Assembly: GCA_013365365.1 (NCBI GenBank)
Contig: JABVXU010000041.1
Span: 1-64,000 of the forward strand
Direction of reading: 5' to 3'
Length of the DNA stretch: 64,000 bases
From: Cruorifilaria tuberocauda
Taxonomy: Eukaryota > Nematoda > Chromadorea > Rhabditida > Onchocercidae
In this document: positions 11,373 to 26,439 of the stretch, piece by piece
Layout: each line of letters opens with the position of its first letter
Numbering within the stretch: position 1 is the first letter of the stretch
Made by a program: the position numbers and the translations under genes
Notes under the pieces: model-generated
Told to the model about the DNA's origin: nothing
Database searches by the model: none
What the model saw: the letters and a program-made list of their open reading frames with translations, nothing else

Positions 11373-14277
11373 TGGAAACTACATATTGTTATTTTGCTAT
11401 TCTGAAGAGTACTTAAGTTGTACTCGCGGTTTGCTTTTCTTTTTTTTATCATATTTAATTCTATCTTAAAGTTTACAATTATATTATTTGAATTATAATT
11501 GAAATGTATTTGGAGAAATATATTTCTCACTCAATTTAATTCATTTTTAGTTTCCTCGTCTACGCTTATATATTTGTAATTTGAAAATATGCTGCTTTCA
11601 TCGTTTTTCATGACTGTTTCTTATTTCTTATGAAAAATGTCATGATTGATATATTTTATGAATGTTTCATATTTATTTTGCCAATTCGATAAGTCTGCTT
11701 TTTCAAGCTTGCTTTTTAGATGAGAAACTTCAAGGTTTCAAGTCCAACGAATTAAAGTATAAATTGAGTTTACATATTTTCAGGCGGCCTGATCGAATTC
11801 GCTTATTATTTAAAGCTTTCTTATGCAACATTTTATTTGTATAAAAAAAACGGAATTTAAGCATTGCAGCTGTAATACTCGTTTATCGTAACTATAGTTG
11901 AAGATTTCTCAAGCGTTGACTCACAACATTGACCCAACATTTGTGGCAAATGTGCGTATTACTAACTTTCGAAATTGCATTATCAAATTTTTTCTTTTAT
12001 TTTATCCTCATGAATTAGATAGGCTACATATTGTGCCAGATTATTAATTTAATCTACCGAACAAAACGGCTTAAAACTTGTAGAGGCTGCTAAATAGTAA
12101 AAATATCAAAGACAGAATTAACTTTTTCAGTGATTCATCATAGAAATTAAGTTTGGTTTGACAGTCATACTTATTCAAAGCAGTAAGCGAGGCCTACTTC
12201 ACCAATGACATAGTAAAGGATCTCACATCAGTGCAGGTTAATGGCGCGTCTGTTAATACCGTTTAGTTTCTAAGCAATCCAAAATTCAGTAGAGAAGATC
12301 TGCAAAATTCTTACTCTAGGATGAATAATTATGCATTTAAAAAAAAGCTATCTGATAGATATTTTCGTTTTGCAATGTGATAAATATGACTGAGCCTTCG
12401 TTGTTGTTTCCTACTCAAAAAAAAAGCTTCTCTGCTTGTTTTCCCTATCAAGCTTCTCTATTTGTTTTCTTTATGAAGTAATGCAGCCTTCGGTACTGTT
12501 TTTGTATGTTTCAAATATTGTGACATTGAAATTTCTGGAAGTTTTCTTTATGAAAATAACTGTAAATTGAAGTCACATTTACTAATGAGTCTAATGGAAA
12601 TTGTGCAGTTTTGCCACTAGCATTATGTTTCTTCACTGGTTCACCATCATGAACTTGAGAAAAATTGAAATTATATGAAGATTCATTTGCTATAGGTTTG
12701 CTGGGCAAGTTTGTCGTCAGTAAGATTAAGATAGTAAAATGGATGTAAGAATTCAAACGAACAGCTGGATTGATGGAGCGAGTGCTGCTAGAATTTGTTG
12801 CATCATTTATATTGCCAGTCACAAAACAGTTGTTGCTTTTAAAGTTATTTAAAAGAATAAAAACACTGGGATGGCATATTGTGAATGAAGAGTTGACCTT
12901 GGCAACGCTATTCAGAAATTTTTTCATTCAGTGTTTTTCCCTCTTGTTTGGAATGAATTGTGTCACTGAATTTCTTAATCTTTATACAGTACAGTAGATT
13001 AAATAACGTTTTGCATTGGCAGAGGAAATAGAATTTCCGATTTTTTCATGATTTCCAGCTTTAATTTTTTTCTGAAAAAATATATCACATCGATGATTTT
13101 TACGGACAATAAAGAGAATTCGAGAATTGAGTGAAGTAGAGCATTGTCGGTAGCGGTGCTTGCATTTTCATCTTTAGAAATGTGAACTTCGTTTCAAAGC
13201 ACAATCAAACAGCCCTCCTTTTGTTTTCTCTTCAGAAATCAACATAATAAAATAAGAATTTCAGTGTTTGAAACATTGCTAAATAGTTGTAAGTTCACGA
13301 TACTAATATAAACGATATACTATGAAAAAGCTTTCAGGGTGGATCTCATTCGCCCTTGATTATCACGTTTACTTGTTTTTGCAATTTAAAAATTTCACCA
13401 GCAGCTTATCTTTATTATCAAAGTTGTATCTAATGGTTTGTAAAATTATACAAATTAGTTAAATTTTATCTTTAAATAACTTGCTAAATTCTTAATCCGG
13501 TAGCTTTCAGAATCTCCAAAATACTTTGCATTTGAATTTAATCAGAAATTTTTCATTTATTGGTTGATAATCATTGTAATGAATGTTGTTATCCTTAATT
13601 TATAAAAATTTTTTTTTGAACTTATTTCATTCATAATGGTTCTTTTAGTCATACATCAACATCATAGAATTATTACTATTTCAATATCATGGTGATGTGT
13701 TCAAGTTAAATTGTAGGAAACAGTAATTGATTGGTGCAAAAGTTGACAACTTTTACTCTTCAAACATTCGAAAATAAAGATTAGCTCGTATTTACGTATT
13801 TAGTTAATTCTAACTTCGAATCATTCGCTATATATCTACAAATTTTCTTTCATAATGATCAAAATAAATTTTCCATTTTTTTATTGCATAGTCTTTCTGC
13901 CAGTTAAATATGCTGCAAAACATATGTGGAAAGACATTTAGTAAAAGACGTAATGAGACAGTTTACTTAATGTCAATTAGCAAGAAATATTGAAATGCCA
14001 GGAAAAGGGCGATTGTAAATTAGTATCACTGATATAAACAGTGTCCTATTTTTTCATCTTTGTACTTTCGATCATATTGTCATATTGTTTTGTCGTAGAT
14101 TTTCATTCATTTACCGATGCTACCCTTTTTGACTTATTTTTTGAAACTGAAATAAGGAATTTTTTAGCCTCAAACACGAACTGTTATATAAATGTCTGTT
14201 TAAACATCAACCAAAATATGGTAAGAGAATCCTGTGCAACAATTTTGAAAACGCAATATGATAAAGCAAGGAAAGCC
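11373..14277. other. intergenic, no supported gene
   Basis: AT-rich DNA with only isolated open frames. The longest is a 138-codon minus-strand frame (12511-12927) with no domain and no splice partners. Confidence 0.45.
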
Positions 14278-16346
14278 ATGCATATCATATTTTTTCGTCT
14301 TGCTCATCTCCTTTACTGCCATTTTCTTAGCATTACTGTGGCTTTTTGCGGTAAGCCATCACCGACACGAGCGCGAACATTTATTCCAGAACAACAGTGG
14401 ACAACTGGCATAATTGATTTTCGTTTAGCCATCTAGGCAGTTAAGCTTTTACTCCTCCATTATTTCATTCCTACCGTTCTTTTTTTCTCCAAGAATATCA
14501 GCAATGTTGTTGGATGATTGTGGAGTGATATTCGTTTGACGTACCCACCATTAATGCTTTAGTACTCATATTAAATTGACATTTTTTTTCGATGAAAGGA
14601 CTTCAAAACTAATGTTTGCAGTGCTGGGAAGAAACTTTATTAGCAATGCAAAATGGGGTAATCTTTGATTTATTATTTCATTACTTAATCATCATCCATT
14701 TTTTGATGTTAATGGTTCAGCAAGTGAATTCAACGAATATCGGTCACTCTCTGCGGCATCGTTGTTGTTCATTGTGCATAACATTTAAAAGCTTGCTATT
14801 CTGATATTTTGGAATGTATGGATACACATCGGTCGTATCATATCCATTGATAATGTATTTTTCGTTTGGAATTGATAATAAAATTGATGCAGAGACTCGC
14901 TTCACGACAATTGTAAAATATTTCGGAATATAAAATTGGTAAGCCTTAAAAATGTACTCTCAGTTTTTGATTTCAAAATATTTTTGTTACTTTGCAATCT
15001 CACATTCTTATATACCATGAAGTCGCTAAAATATTTCGCTTATCGCTCTGTTTGTGCTACTACCGAGAAATCTCGGTTGTTGTCACTTATTTTCAACTTA
15101 CAATCAACAATCAATGTTAAATTACAAATGTTGTGCTTTCACTATTAAATTTATTCGTTAGAAAATTTTCTTTGAACGAGAAAAAGAGTTAAATCTTTGG
15201 TTTTTAGTGTCGTTAAAAAGATGACATATAGAAGGATTAAGTATTCGTTATTATCTGTTATCTTTGTATAGCCTATCTGCCAGCGATCATGCGATACTGT
15301 GCCGATTTAATTTTTATTTCAAACATATCTATCCTGTTGTGCTAATTGTATGGGAAAAAATTATAGATGTAGAACATTTTAATGTTAGTTTGATACATGT
15401 TGTCATGAATTTAGAACAATTAAATATTTAAGTGATATGCATAACTTCTCTTATAGCGACCATTTCAGAGGTTAATAAAAATATTTTTTTTTATAGGATC
15501 AGTGAAAATTCATGAACCACAGAGAATACCGGATTCAGTGGGCATAACTCAGCCTATTAATGCCATACCTTATCAGTTATACATTCTACAGAATCCAATT
15601 TATACTGACTAAAATCGTCAATTCCAAGTACACAACCATTACATGCTCAATCTTTGGTTTACAATCAGACAGGAAATGTCACGGTAGTAGCAATGGTAAT
15701 GGATTTGCTCCTGGTTGTTCATCTTATTGTTTATTACTTCCTTGTAAGTTAATCAAATTTATCAAGTTAATGCTTAATTATCCTAAAAAGCAAAATACGT
15801 AAAATAATCACCACGAGAGTGCAAATGAAGGTTGTTCGTATCATCTCTTCGTCCTGTTAGGTCCCTTCATGTAGCACCATTCGTGGGATTAATTAATTCA
15901 ACTATAACAAAAGCATTGAATATAAGTGCAAAATATTTTTACAGGTTGTTGTTGTCAATGTCCAATCTGTAAGTTCTTTCAAGTTATTAATCGTTTTTTC
16001 CTTTGTTTTTTTTGTAACTGTTAAAATTATCGGGAAATTAAATGCAAGTATGTCAATTGGTTTGATACGTATTCTATGAAGTATGTTCGAACATTTTAGG
16101 GCATTTATGCAAATAAATTTCCTTAAAAGTATTTCAACTCTTTTCATTAATTGCTTTTTTCCCATTGATTTGCTTTGTTACATAACAATTAGTGAAAATA
16201 ATTCTACTGTTTCAGTTTCCTTCCCATTATGTTCTTTGCTGTGCCCTTTATCGTGATGTTAATGAAATGCACAAATCATTTGTTGGAGAAAACAGATTTT
16301 TATTTCTCAAACATTTATAATATAATGAGATGACGCCGCCGATAAC
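14278..16346 (+). CDS. unresolved exon cluster, possible secreted or membrane protein
   Basis: Several exon-like pieces with good splice signals lie on the plus strand. The block 14278-14350 encodes a signal-peptide-like start (MHIIFFRLAHLLYC) and ends at a GTAAGC donor. A 36-nt block at 14622-14657 follows in phase. A block at 15497-15743 ends at CTT|GTAAGT, a 24-nt micro-exon sits at 15945-15968 between a TTTTTACAG acceptor and a GTAAGT donor, and a last block begins at 16216 after TGTTTCAG. The 15497 block is open in one frame in its 5' half and in two other frames in its 3' half. One of these is membrane-like (VVAMVMDLLLVVHLIVYYFL) and the other Cys-rich. I could not close a single reading frame, so this is either a gene with a missed splice or a broken copy. 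Confidence 0.3.
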
Positions 16347-17959
16347 GCTTTTGGTTTAAATGATTGAAGATTGAAGACACAACTACAAATCGTTATCTTA
16401 ATGTGGAAAGTGAAATGAATTTCAGTTTCGCTGAAATGCAAACATCATTCATTATGTTCCTGAAATTATTTTTGCATGTAAAGTTGATACGAAAGGGCAA
16501 AATTGTCGCACATATTGAACAGTATTAATTTGTTAGCTTGTTGATTTCTATAACGCAATAATTATCCTTTTAACTTTTCAATTTTCTTCAATTCATTAAG
16601 AGAAAGAACTGAGTGGAAGTACAATTTGTTAATCCTTACTTCAGTTTGATGCTTGTCGAAACATATTTTGCATTACTTTTTATTTGCATTAGTATCTTGC
16701 TTAAAAACATTCCTTAACCGAATCAAATTAGATTAATAACAATTAAGCAACGAAAGAAATTATTATATTACCAAAAGCCATCCTCTGAACATACAATTTT
16801 TGCTCGCGAAAAATTTCATAAACTAAATAAAAAGATAACTTTTGCAAAAATCTGTATTATATGATTAATAAAAACACTTTAAAACGATATTTCATTAGTG
16901 GATTATGCTAAAAGTAACGCAATTTCGAGCTTCACATGGTCATTAGAAAATTTCTGAAATAATCCCGTATTGCAATCATTTAAATTATTCGCTCAATCTA
17001 ATCATTGGTTTAACCGATATACTATCGGTTTACATCATCTTCATCTGATTTTAGATGACTTCAGACATCATTTGATTTCATATGTGAAATGATATTTTTT
17101 AGTTCACGTAGAGAGTGATATGATATCGTAATTCAACGTCAGTTAATCATCATAGCATTTTGTTAATGCGATGAATTTCCTGAAAATGAAATTCGTCATC
17201 TTACAGTTACTTTCACTTTTCTCTGTTTCTGTACGAATTTATTTTTCGTTACAGTAAATGTTTATACAAAATAAATTTATATAAAGCATATGAAAGTAAA
17301 GACAAATTTTCAATTACTTTGACTTATGGAAATTCATAAAATTAATTGCATTTCTCATAGAGTTCAAACCATCATTCTTTAACAATAAAGTGCAATGATA
17401 GAAATTTTACGGAGAAAGCAACATCTGTGACTGCAATACCATATGTAACAAATATGACAATTGGACAAAGGGTAAGAAAATGACGGGTGTGACAATAATA
17501 ACGACACTACTAGGTCATCCTTTTGGGTCAAACTAAAATACATTACTATCAATGATTCCCTTATCTCATCAACTTTTTGCTCAATTCAATCCATTAATGT
17601 TTCATTTCAGAATGTTTCCATTATTCGTCCTACAAATTAACCTAAGTTTCAATCTACGAGACGAATTATTGCTTCGCTTTCTATAAATTACTCATTTTTT
17701 CGAACGTAATCTTTAGACTAAGTAATTAGAAAGAAAAATAATCGATTTGTAAGGACTTCACTCTTTTGATGGTAGCTTCTCTAAACATTTGAAACCATCT
17801 CATTCTTAAAATCATCTCAATCGCCTAAATTACGTATTCTGAAAAGCAGATACATAAATTCCTTAAATCATAACGTAATTCATTCATCATTCATTACACG
17901 ATTTTCAACACTATTAACACGAATGACATTATAAAATCTATTTTATTGCAGAAATTTCA
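16347..17959. other. intergenic, nothing supported
   Basis: AT-rich, no exon with matching splice sites recognised. An acceptor-like TTTATTGCAG ends at 17951, just before the next gene. Confidence 0.5.
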
Positions 17960-18782
17960 ATGCGTAGTTTCTGGATATTGTTTGTTTTTTTTTATAATGG
18001 AGAAGCTCAGTTCCAACATAATCGTATGCTCTCGTCCTTGACTTTTTTTCGACTTGTTCAAATAATGAACAACAAACTTCAAATCTTCACATTTGATATA
18101 AATTTTAAATTTGAACTGCCTATAGCCTCAGTGGTATAAATATATAATTAACCCAAAAATGGTATTTTCATGAAGTAAAACGGTGTAAGATTATAGAGTT
18201 TCGACGGTACACTTGCGTAATAAAAAACGAGAAGGAGCCATCTGATTGCACGCTGATGTTCAAAGATGATACTGAAAGGACTACAATCAATGATAGCGGC
18301 TGTTTTACAGTGAGCTTCACAGCTTTCAATAGCTTTTCTGCTTGATAATCCTGATAACTGAACTGGCAGTACTGTTCATCACAAACTCGTAAATATAATT
18401 GAAAATGTATCATCTCATCAAGTGACCATGACGATTTCATTTCTCATTATTGATATATTCAAATATGAATTCGAATAACTTCAATTTTCATCAATTTCTT
18501 CTATTCTAGGAGAACGATGCAACAAAAAATCAGATTCTGACATACTGTCCACTGCAATGTACAGAAGCTGAATCAGCTTATGTGATGTTGAAGCGGCCCT
18601 CAAACAATAACAAATGTTTGGCTTTTTTCACATATAATGTTGCACAGCGCAAAAATGACTGGTTTTTGTGGCGATCTGGAAAGTGTCTCTTTGAAGAAAT
18701 ACAATTCGATATTGGCTGCACATTTCCATTTAAAAAGAATACGAATCTAAGTACAGTTAATCTTACCAAACCTGAGACATAA
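17960..18782 (+). CDS. small secreted Cys-containing orphan
   Basis: Three exons join in phase 0: 17960-18133, 18190-18309 and 18510-18782, giving 188 residues. The start is a clear signal peptide (MRSFWILFVFFYNGEAQ). The mature part carries eight cysteines (CVIKNEKEPSDC in exon 2, CPLQC near the start of exon 3, then spaced single Cys). It contains no membrane segment, which suggests a disulfide-stabilised secreted protein. A TTTATTGCAG acceptor 8 bp upstream of the ATG fits trans-splicing, and an AATAAA lies at 18952-18957 about 170 bp after the stop. The exon 1/exon 2 junction is the weakest part of the model (56-nt intron, non-pyrimidine acceptor). I do not recognise the family. Host-interface or extracellular function would be speculation. 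Confidence 0.6.
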
Positions 18783-21700
18783 TATTTACAAAAAAAAATT
18801 TAATACCTGATAGTCCAGAAACATTTCGTTTATTGTCTTAAGCCTTCTCTATTAAATGTATAATTCATATTTCTTTACACATAATGGAGTTAGTTTGCTA
18901 TTTTATTTATCTATTTAACAAGTTTATTGAAAAGGTGTATTTAATTAAGGAAATAAAGGTGCGTTCTAAGTGCGTCATTTTCATTTATTACCGGGGCAAT
19001 AATTTTTTAAGTTGAATAAAATTGGCTCAAAAGACGATCTCTTTTCTGATTAAGATATAAAATTTTGAAAATACTTATGAAAAATGCTAGAAATATTGAT
19101 AACTGTTAGAAATCATCGAATCAGTAAATCTCACTATGTTTCTTTAAAAGAAATGTGTTGCTTCATATCTCAATTCGATTCAATCAAATTCTATGATATA
19201 TGAATACTTTAATAAAATATACAACGAAATAAATATGACAACAGAAGAGAAGAGGAAATGAATTCATTTCAAAAGAAATTCTGAGTCTATATAAAGATTT
19301 ACGAAAACGTATTTAAAATGTCGAACTTAAGACAACAATGACTCAAATAAAATACTAATACTTCGTTAAAATATTTGGTAGAACTGAAAAGAAAACTGGC
19401 TATTGTTGTTAAGAAAACCGAATAACTGATAGCTTGACCAAACGGTGAATTAAATAAAATGATTCAGCGATATCACGATCTTCCTATAAGCTTATAATAA
19501 CTCAGCATTCAGCGCGCTATCGTTACCAAAGTGCAATGATTTATGGTCCTATTGGTAAAACACGAAACATTCGTCTTTCAAAAAATACTTAGGATAGGAA
19601 TCATCAAGTTATTAGCTGATATAGTAAAAACCTCTGCAGTTTGAAAAAGTTAAATTGCTTCCATCGATTTCATAAAAACAAGTAACAAAGTAATGTCCGA
19701 AATTTAAAAAACGAAAACTGGATTGAATCGAAAACTAATACTGTCGTTATACGTAGCAAATAATCCACATTTCATATTTTAATTATTCTAATTATAGAAT
19801 CATTTCAAGTCATCCACAATTTTTACTACAACTTCCGAACTTCTTTTTCCGTGTATTAACTAAAGATAAGATTAGGATGATTTAAAAGATCTATAGGAAA
19901 ATTGACATGATGAATTGGCCATTTTATTCAATTTATCTGTTAATTCCTCACAGTTGGAAGATATCATCAAAATGTTCGATCCGGAGTTTATATCAACTGT
20001 TGCTCTTTGCAAATTATTGGTTGTAAAAGTTAGTTGAGCAATCAATTATTTTTTTTTTCTTTTAATAAGCCTCGGATGAAACCCGTTGATATGATAATGT
20101 GCAAGAAATATTCCGTTAATCCTATTTTATTTTGTACATATTTTGATGTTATACATTCAACTTCACTTCATAATCAAACAGAATGTTCTTGATCAGGATG
20201 AAATTGGGTGCTCGTGAAAACATTAAACGTAGGATATGAAACTAAGCCAGAGACGAACAACATTGGAAAATATTATGAGCAATAACATCATGAGAAGAAT
20301 TGATGAAAATAATATTCAACTCATGAAAAGGTAGTTTTGAATTTGTAAAGGAACTAGCATTCGCGTAACTTTGGATCATAAGCTATCAATCGAAAGCAGA
20401 TCTAAAAAATATAGTAATTACTTCTAAGGTCTTCTAAGTTACGGACTTCACAACTTGATATTTGAGGTCAGCAAAAGCTTTTAATCTTTCCAACGCAATT
20501 TCAAATAATGCGACTGAAAAATTCCAGTAATTTGTGTGATTATATGAGTATGTTTCTTTCTAAATAGTCTAGAGAAGTGATGAGCAACAACTACTAACAA
20601 CTGCAAGGAAAACAATACATAATGGACTGAATATCTCTCATAGCTTTACGTTGCGACTAAATTTTAGAATTCTTCGTTAGAAATTAACAACAAAAAACCC
20701 GTCTTTTCACTAAGTTTTATCCCGAAAAAAGGATATTGAAATCGAAAAAAACAGAAAAAGCGTTGCATGCAACCTTTTTCTGTCAATACAACACAAGGAT
20801 TTACAATAGACAAACTATTTCATTAATTATATGCTATTTTTCGAAGCCAATGTTAACTCTACTCAGATACCGCATCAGATATCTAAATTATTTAGTGTCC
20901 ACGCACAGCAGAATTCGTTCATGAAATACGCCAACACTAATTCCTTCCCCAGATTCCACCTCAGATCTTTTCTCTATTAATCTACTTCCGCATTATTGAA
21001 AATCAGTTATATATATATGTATAAAGTGATTGCATATGATATATATTCAGCACAACTATCAAATAAATCTCACAACCCTTCCCTGTCTTGTTGCGGATAA
21101 TGAAAACTCCAGTCACGGGAAAAAGCAAAATGAAGCTTATACTCAATATAGTACTGTTCCATATTAACCCCATTGATGTTGTATTGTCCAAAGACTTCCT
21201 CTTACTTTAAATTTTTGATTAGATTGACCTAAGTTGTTATCCATAACTTCTAGGAATTTCAAGTCCACAGTTTTTGGTCATAAAAATTAGGGCTGAAAAA
21301 GAAAAAAAGTAGACACTGCATTCAAATACTTGGACATATTGCTCCGATTTTAGAATGATATGTTCATGGTTACAAGAAAATTGCATTACATCGAAAAAGT
21401 TTATAAAGAGAACGACGGCAAAAGTTGAAGGAAAAAACTGCTGCCACTTCCAATATAACTACAAATATAAGGAAGAAAACATTCATGATAAGAAAAAAGG
21501 AAAGAATCAAACATTTTGGTAAATCTGGACACAAAAATTTTTTTGCTTTTGCTTCAAAAGAAATGTTGCGACAAAACATTACATGACGCGATAAATCAGT
21601 CTTAGGAATCTCTTGTGATTTCAATAAATTTACTGAACATTAATCATTGGTAGGGAAGGGACAATTGTACTTTTAAAAGAAAGACTCTCTCACCTTCAGC

Positions 21701-21972
21701 ATTTCATTGTGCTTAAGAACTACATTCTACTTAACAATTCAAGCTTCTACTCAATTCGTTGCACCAATTCTTAACCCCTTTTTTATTAACTCCGTGCTTG
21801 CGTTTCCCACATGTTCTCACAGTTTTCATTCTCTCATCAAAGTTAACAACAAGCCATGTTGTATAAATTGACATGAAATTATATGCATGAGTACATAATA
21901 TCGGTATTTTGAAATCATCGATAAACAACAGTCACAGGTTTGAATGTATAAATTTCCTTAATATCAGCTAAA
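18783..21972. other. 3.2 kb intergenic region
   Basis: AT-rich with only random-looking short open frames on both strands. It holds the polyadenylation signal of the preceding gene near 18952 and the 3' flank of histone H4 at its right end. Confidence 0.5.
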
Positions 21973-23157
<1,185 letters not shown>

Positions 23158-26100
23158 ATGTTTATAAGTTCTCGACAAAATTTTAAAGCAATGGGTGAAA
23201 AATATAAAGAACGGTATGCAAATTTAATTTTAATCAGTTTACTTGGAATATGTGATAGATTGTTAGATTTCTTCGCTAATACCTTGAGCTAGATATATAT
23301 ATGAAATAAGCTTTTGAGTTGATCTCTATTGTGCTGGACTTCGTATCATTTGTAAATGACTGTTTGCTTACATTCCATTGAATTGTGCTTAGTGATAAAT
23401 TCCTTTGAAATAACCATCCGGCAAATGCAAATATAACTCATTTTGATCTTGCACTTGGTGCTGGAATCGGTGTGAAATTGTTATATTTTTATGTGAAGAA
23501 TTTTAATTTGCAAATGTAGTTCAAATTTATCGGAAATATTATTTCAGGCTCTTACAGTTGGAAAAAGTTTTAATGTTAGAAAATGCTGAAATAGATCTGG
23601 GCGATTTGAGACTTTGCTGCAGTTTTGGTAATTTATCTTCCATATATACATACAGTAGATGCTATTATTTAAGATTATCATTAAGTTATTTAACTGTTCG
23701 AAAGAAATTCATCTTGAATTCTAAATCAGTCCAATATTATTGAAATATTTTGCGTGTTCGTATTACCACGAAGTCATTCGCTGATATTTTTCAAATCTAT
23801 TTCATCTACTTCGAATGAAATATCCATTTCTAAACTTTGAAAAAATTTCAGTTTTATGAATTTTATTTCAGCGTTATCATTCAACTAAATGAGAGACTTT
23901 TTCTGTAATTAAGTAAACTGTATTATTTCCCTCTAGATTAATACTATTTATATATAGTCTACGTGATCCTTAGGTGTTCCTGACTCCTTGAGGCCGTTGT
24001 GTTGGCGTCTACTTCTTGGTTATCTACCTATGGAACGAAAACAGTGGCCTGTTTACCTTCAAAAACACCGTGAAATTTATAACAGTCTCGTTGAGGATGT
24101 AATCGTTCATCCTGGCCAGATATCTGTAGCACCCGATCCTGAGACTGCCGAAGATCATGTACGTCATTTTGTTTTAATTAGTCTACTAAAGTTTCGTATG
24201 AATAGTCCATGTTTTTGAACAAAATTAAATAAGGCGAAGTTCATGTTGTTGTTGTCAAGAATTGGAATCACATTGCTTATCTGAATAAAATATCTACAGT
24301 TGATCGACTCATAGGGCATTTCATTTATCCTGCTTGTTTTTAGCCGTTGAATCTAACCCCTGGCAGTCAATGGAACAATTATTTCAAGGACAATGAGGTT
24401 TTGTCTCAAATAGACAAAGATGTTCGGCGGCTTTGCCCAGAAATCGATTTTTTCCAACGCATTACTTCTTATCCCCATAGGTATACCTTTCAAATGAGCA
24501 GTTACGAATTTGTGTTTATATTCATCAGCATGTTCAGCGAACATTAGTCGCAAGTAAAAGTTGTGGCTTCATTACCAATATATCAGTCATAGGATTAGAT
24601 TTAATCTGTGATCGGTTTCTATTGTTATTTGCTGTAACTTTCTGTGTTTCATTTCTAGATCAGCAGCAAAAATCAATTTATCACGTCGTATTCAACAAGA
24701 GAACCTTCATTCTGAAGTTCCACCAAGTAGTCATTTCAGTACAGGGAATGTCAGTTCTTTTTACTATATCAGCAGTTATCATATCCCACAATTCCTTTTC
24801 ATCTTATTGATCTTCGGTTTTTTTAGTTTATTGCTTCACCAACTAAAACAGCCAGTAAAGAATATTCCAATATCGTTGACGAAAATGTTGAATACCACTG
24901 GCAGGTGGTTGAAAGAGTGCTATTCATGTACAGTAAACTTAATCCAGGAGTTAAATATGTACAGGTTATTTCGAAATTATTGTTATATATAGTTAAAATG
25001 TACTTTTGCTTTACAGCGGCTTATATCCATTTTTTTATTAATCTATTTAAGGGGATGAATGAAATTATGGGGCCGTTATATTATGTATTTGCAAGTGATG
25101 CAGATGGAAAATGGGCAGAAGCGGCTGAAGCGGATACGTATTATTGTTTTCAGTTGTTAATGAGCGAAATTAAGGACAATTTCATCAAAACTTTGGACAG
25201 TTCCAACTGTGGCATTGGTAAGGTCTTATTTGATTAATATGATATATTGAGCAGGATTTTGCACTACTTCGCGTTGAACATAGTATTGGTTTCTGGTTCA
25301 TCTCTCAGGCTGTATTATTTAATTTGCTTGTTGGCTAGGATTTGGATTTTTGTAAAATAAGGAACGATGGAGGAATTTAAGAAGTACTACATTCTGCCAA
25401 AAGTCTAATTGAACAGCCACGGAAATTGAGCTCTTTATGTTTCCACCGAATACATGGAACGCTCTGTAAACACATGAAAATGAGAAATTGATAAGACTTA
25501 TCTCCTCATTTTTTGAAACCCAGCAAGAACTATGAAAAATATTTAGAAATCTGAGGTGACAGTGCCCACTGTTCGTTTCTTATCAACGTTACAGAATCAC
25601 TTATGGCAGAATTTAATGAAAGGTTGAGAAAATGCGATCTTGATCTATATAATCATCTGGTTGATGTGGGCATCAAGCCTCAGTTCTACGCATTCCGTTG
25701 GCTTTCTTTACTTTTGTCACAAGAATTCTCCCTGCCTGGTAAATATTTCTTTCTTTGACAAAAAATTAATTTTTCTGTCCAGAAAGTGACTCCGCAGTAT
25801 TTAATCTGCAGATGTTATTAATATATGGGATTCGTTGTTTTCTTCACCTGACCGTTTGCGATTTCTCCACTGGATATGCTTAGCGATGTTGGAAAAAGTC
25901 CGTGTTCCATTGCTTGAAGGAGATTTTACGGTATGCCTGGAAATGCTACAGGTAATGTAATTTGATATCTGATATCGTAGTGATATTAAATAAAGCAAAT
26001 TGACTAAGTCGATTATTTTTTAAATTTATTATCTACTTGAAGTCACTGATGGTAATTAAATCCTACTTAAATGAGAAATGGTCTGTTATTGAGCTTCGTT

Positions 26101-26439
26101 TTACATCTTCATTGATAACGCATGTTTAGAATTTCTGGGAAATTCTTATTTATACCCCCAGCAACATATGTGTACGTAAAATAAAAAACTACTGTTTCAA
26201 TGGAATTAATTTTTTTTCATATTAAATACTTGAGCCTTTGAATGAGTTCACTTCAGAATTATCACGAAACTGATGTCGGCGAATTGATTGTGGTTGCACA
26301 CAAAATGAACGAAGGGTGCTATTTCAAAAACTCGTGTAGAGACAACACAAAGAGTGATTTTCCAAAATTGGAAGTAAATCCGACTGCCAGATTTGCCAAT
26401 GCTTTTACTAATGTTCTAAGGACATTGTCGAAGAAATAA
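23158..26439 (+). CDS. TBC1D13: TBC1D13-type Rab GTPase-activating protein
   Basis: Ten exons join in phase: 23158-23213, 23548-23627, 23974-24158, 24344-24480, 24659-24749, 24827-24964, 25052-25217, 25595-25738, 25812-25951 and 26257-26439, giving 439 residues. Vertebrate TBC1D13 is about 400. The TBC signature starts at GVPDSLRPLCWRLLLGYLP. The IxxDxxR arginine finger is QIDKDVRRLCP (Arg136) and the glutamine finger is YVQGMNEI (Gln229). Further family blocks are IKPQFYAFRWLSLLLSQEF and LLEGDFTV. Such proteins speed GTP hydrolysis by Rabs; mammalian TBC1D13 acts on Rab35 in GLUT4 traffic (known for the family). A long C-terminal extension beyond the TBC fold is encoded in the last exon. The first exon is short and the start is the first ATG with a matching donor. 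Confidence 0.95.

Noticed and set aside
12511..12927. 138-codon minus-strand open frame, Asn/Ser-rich
   Set aside because: No domain, no signal peptide, no splice partner, and a plus-strand frame overlaps it; most likely chance, although its length is notable.
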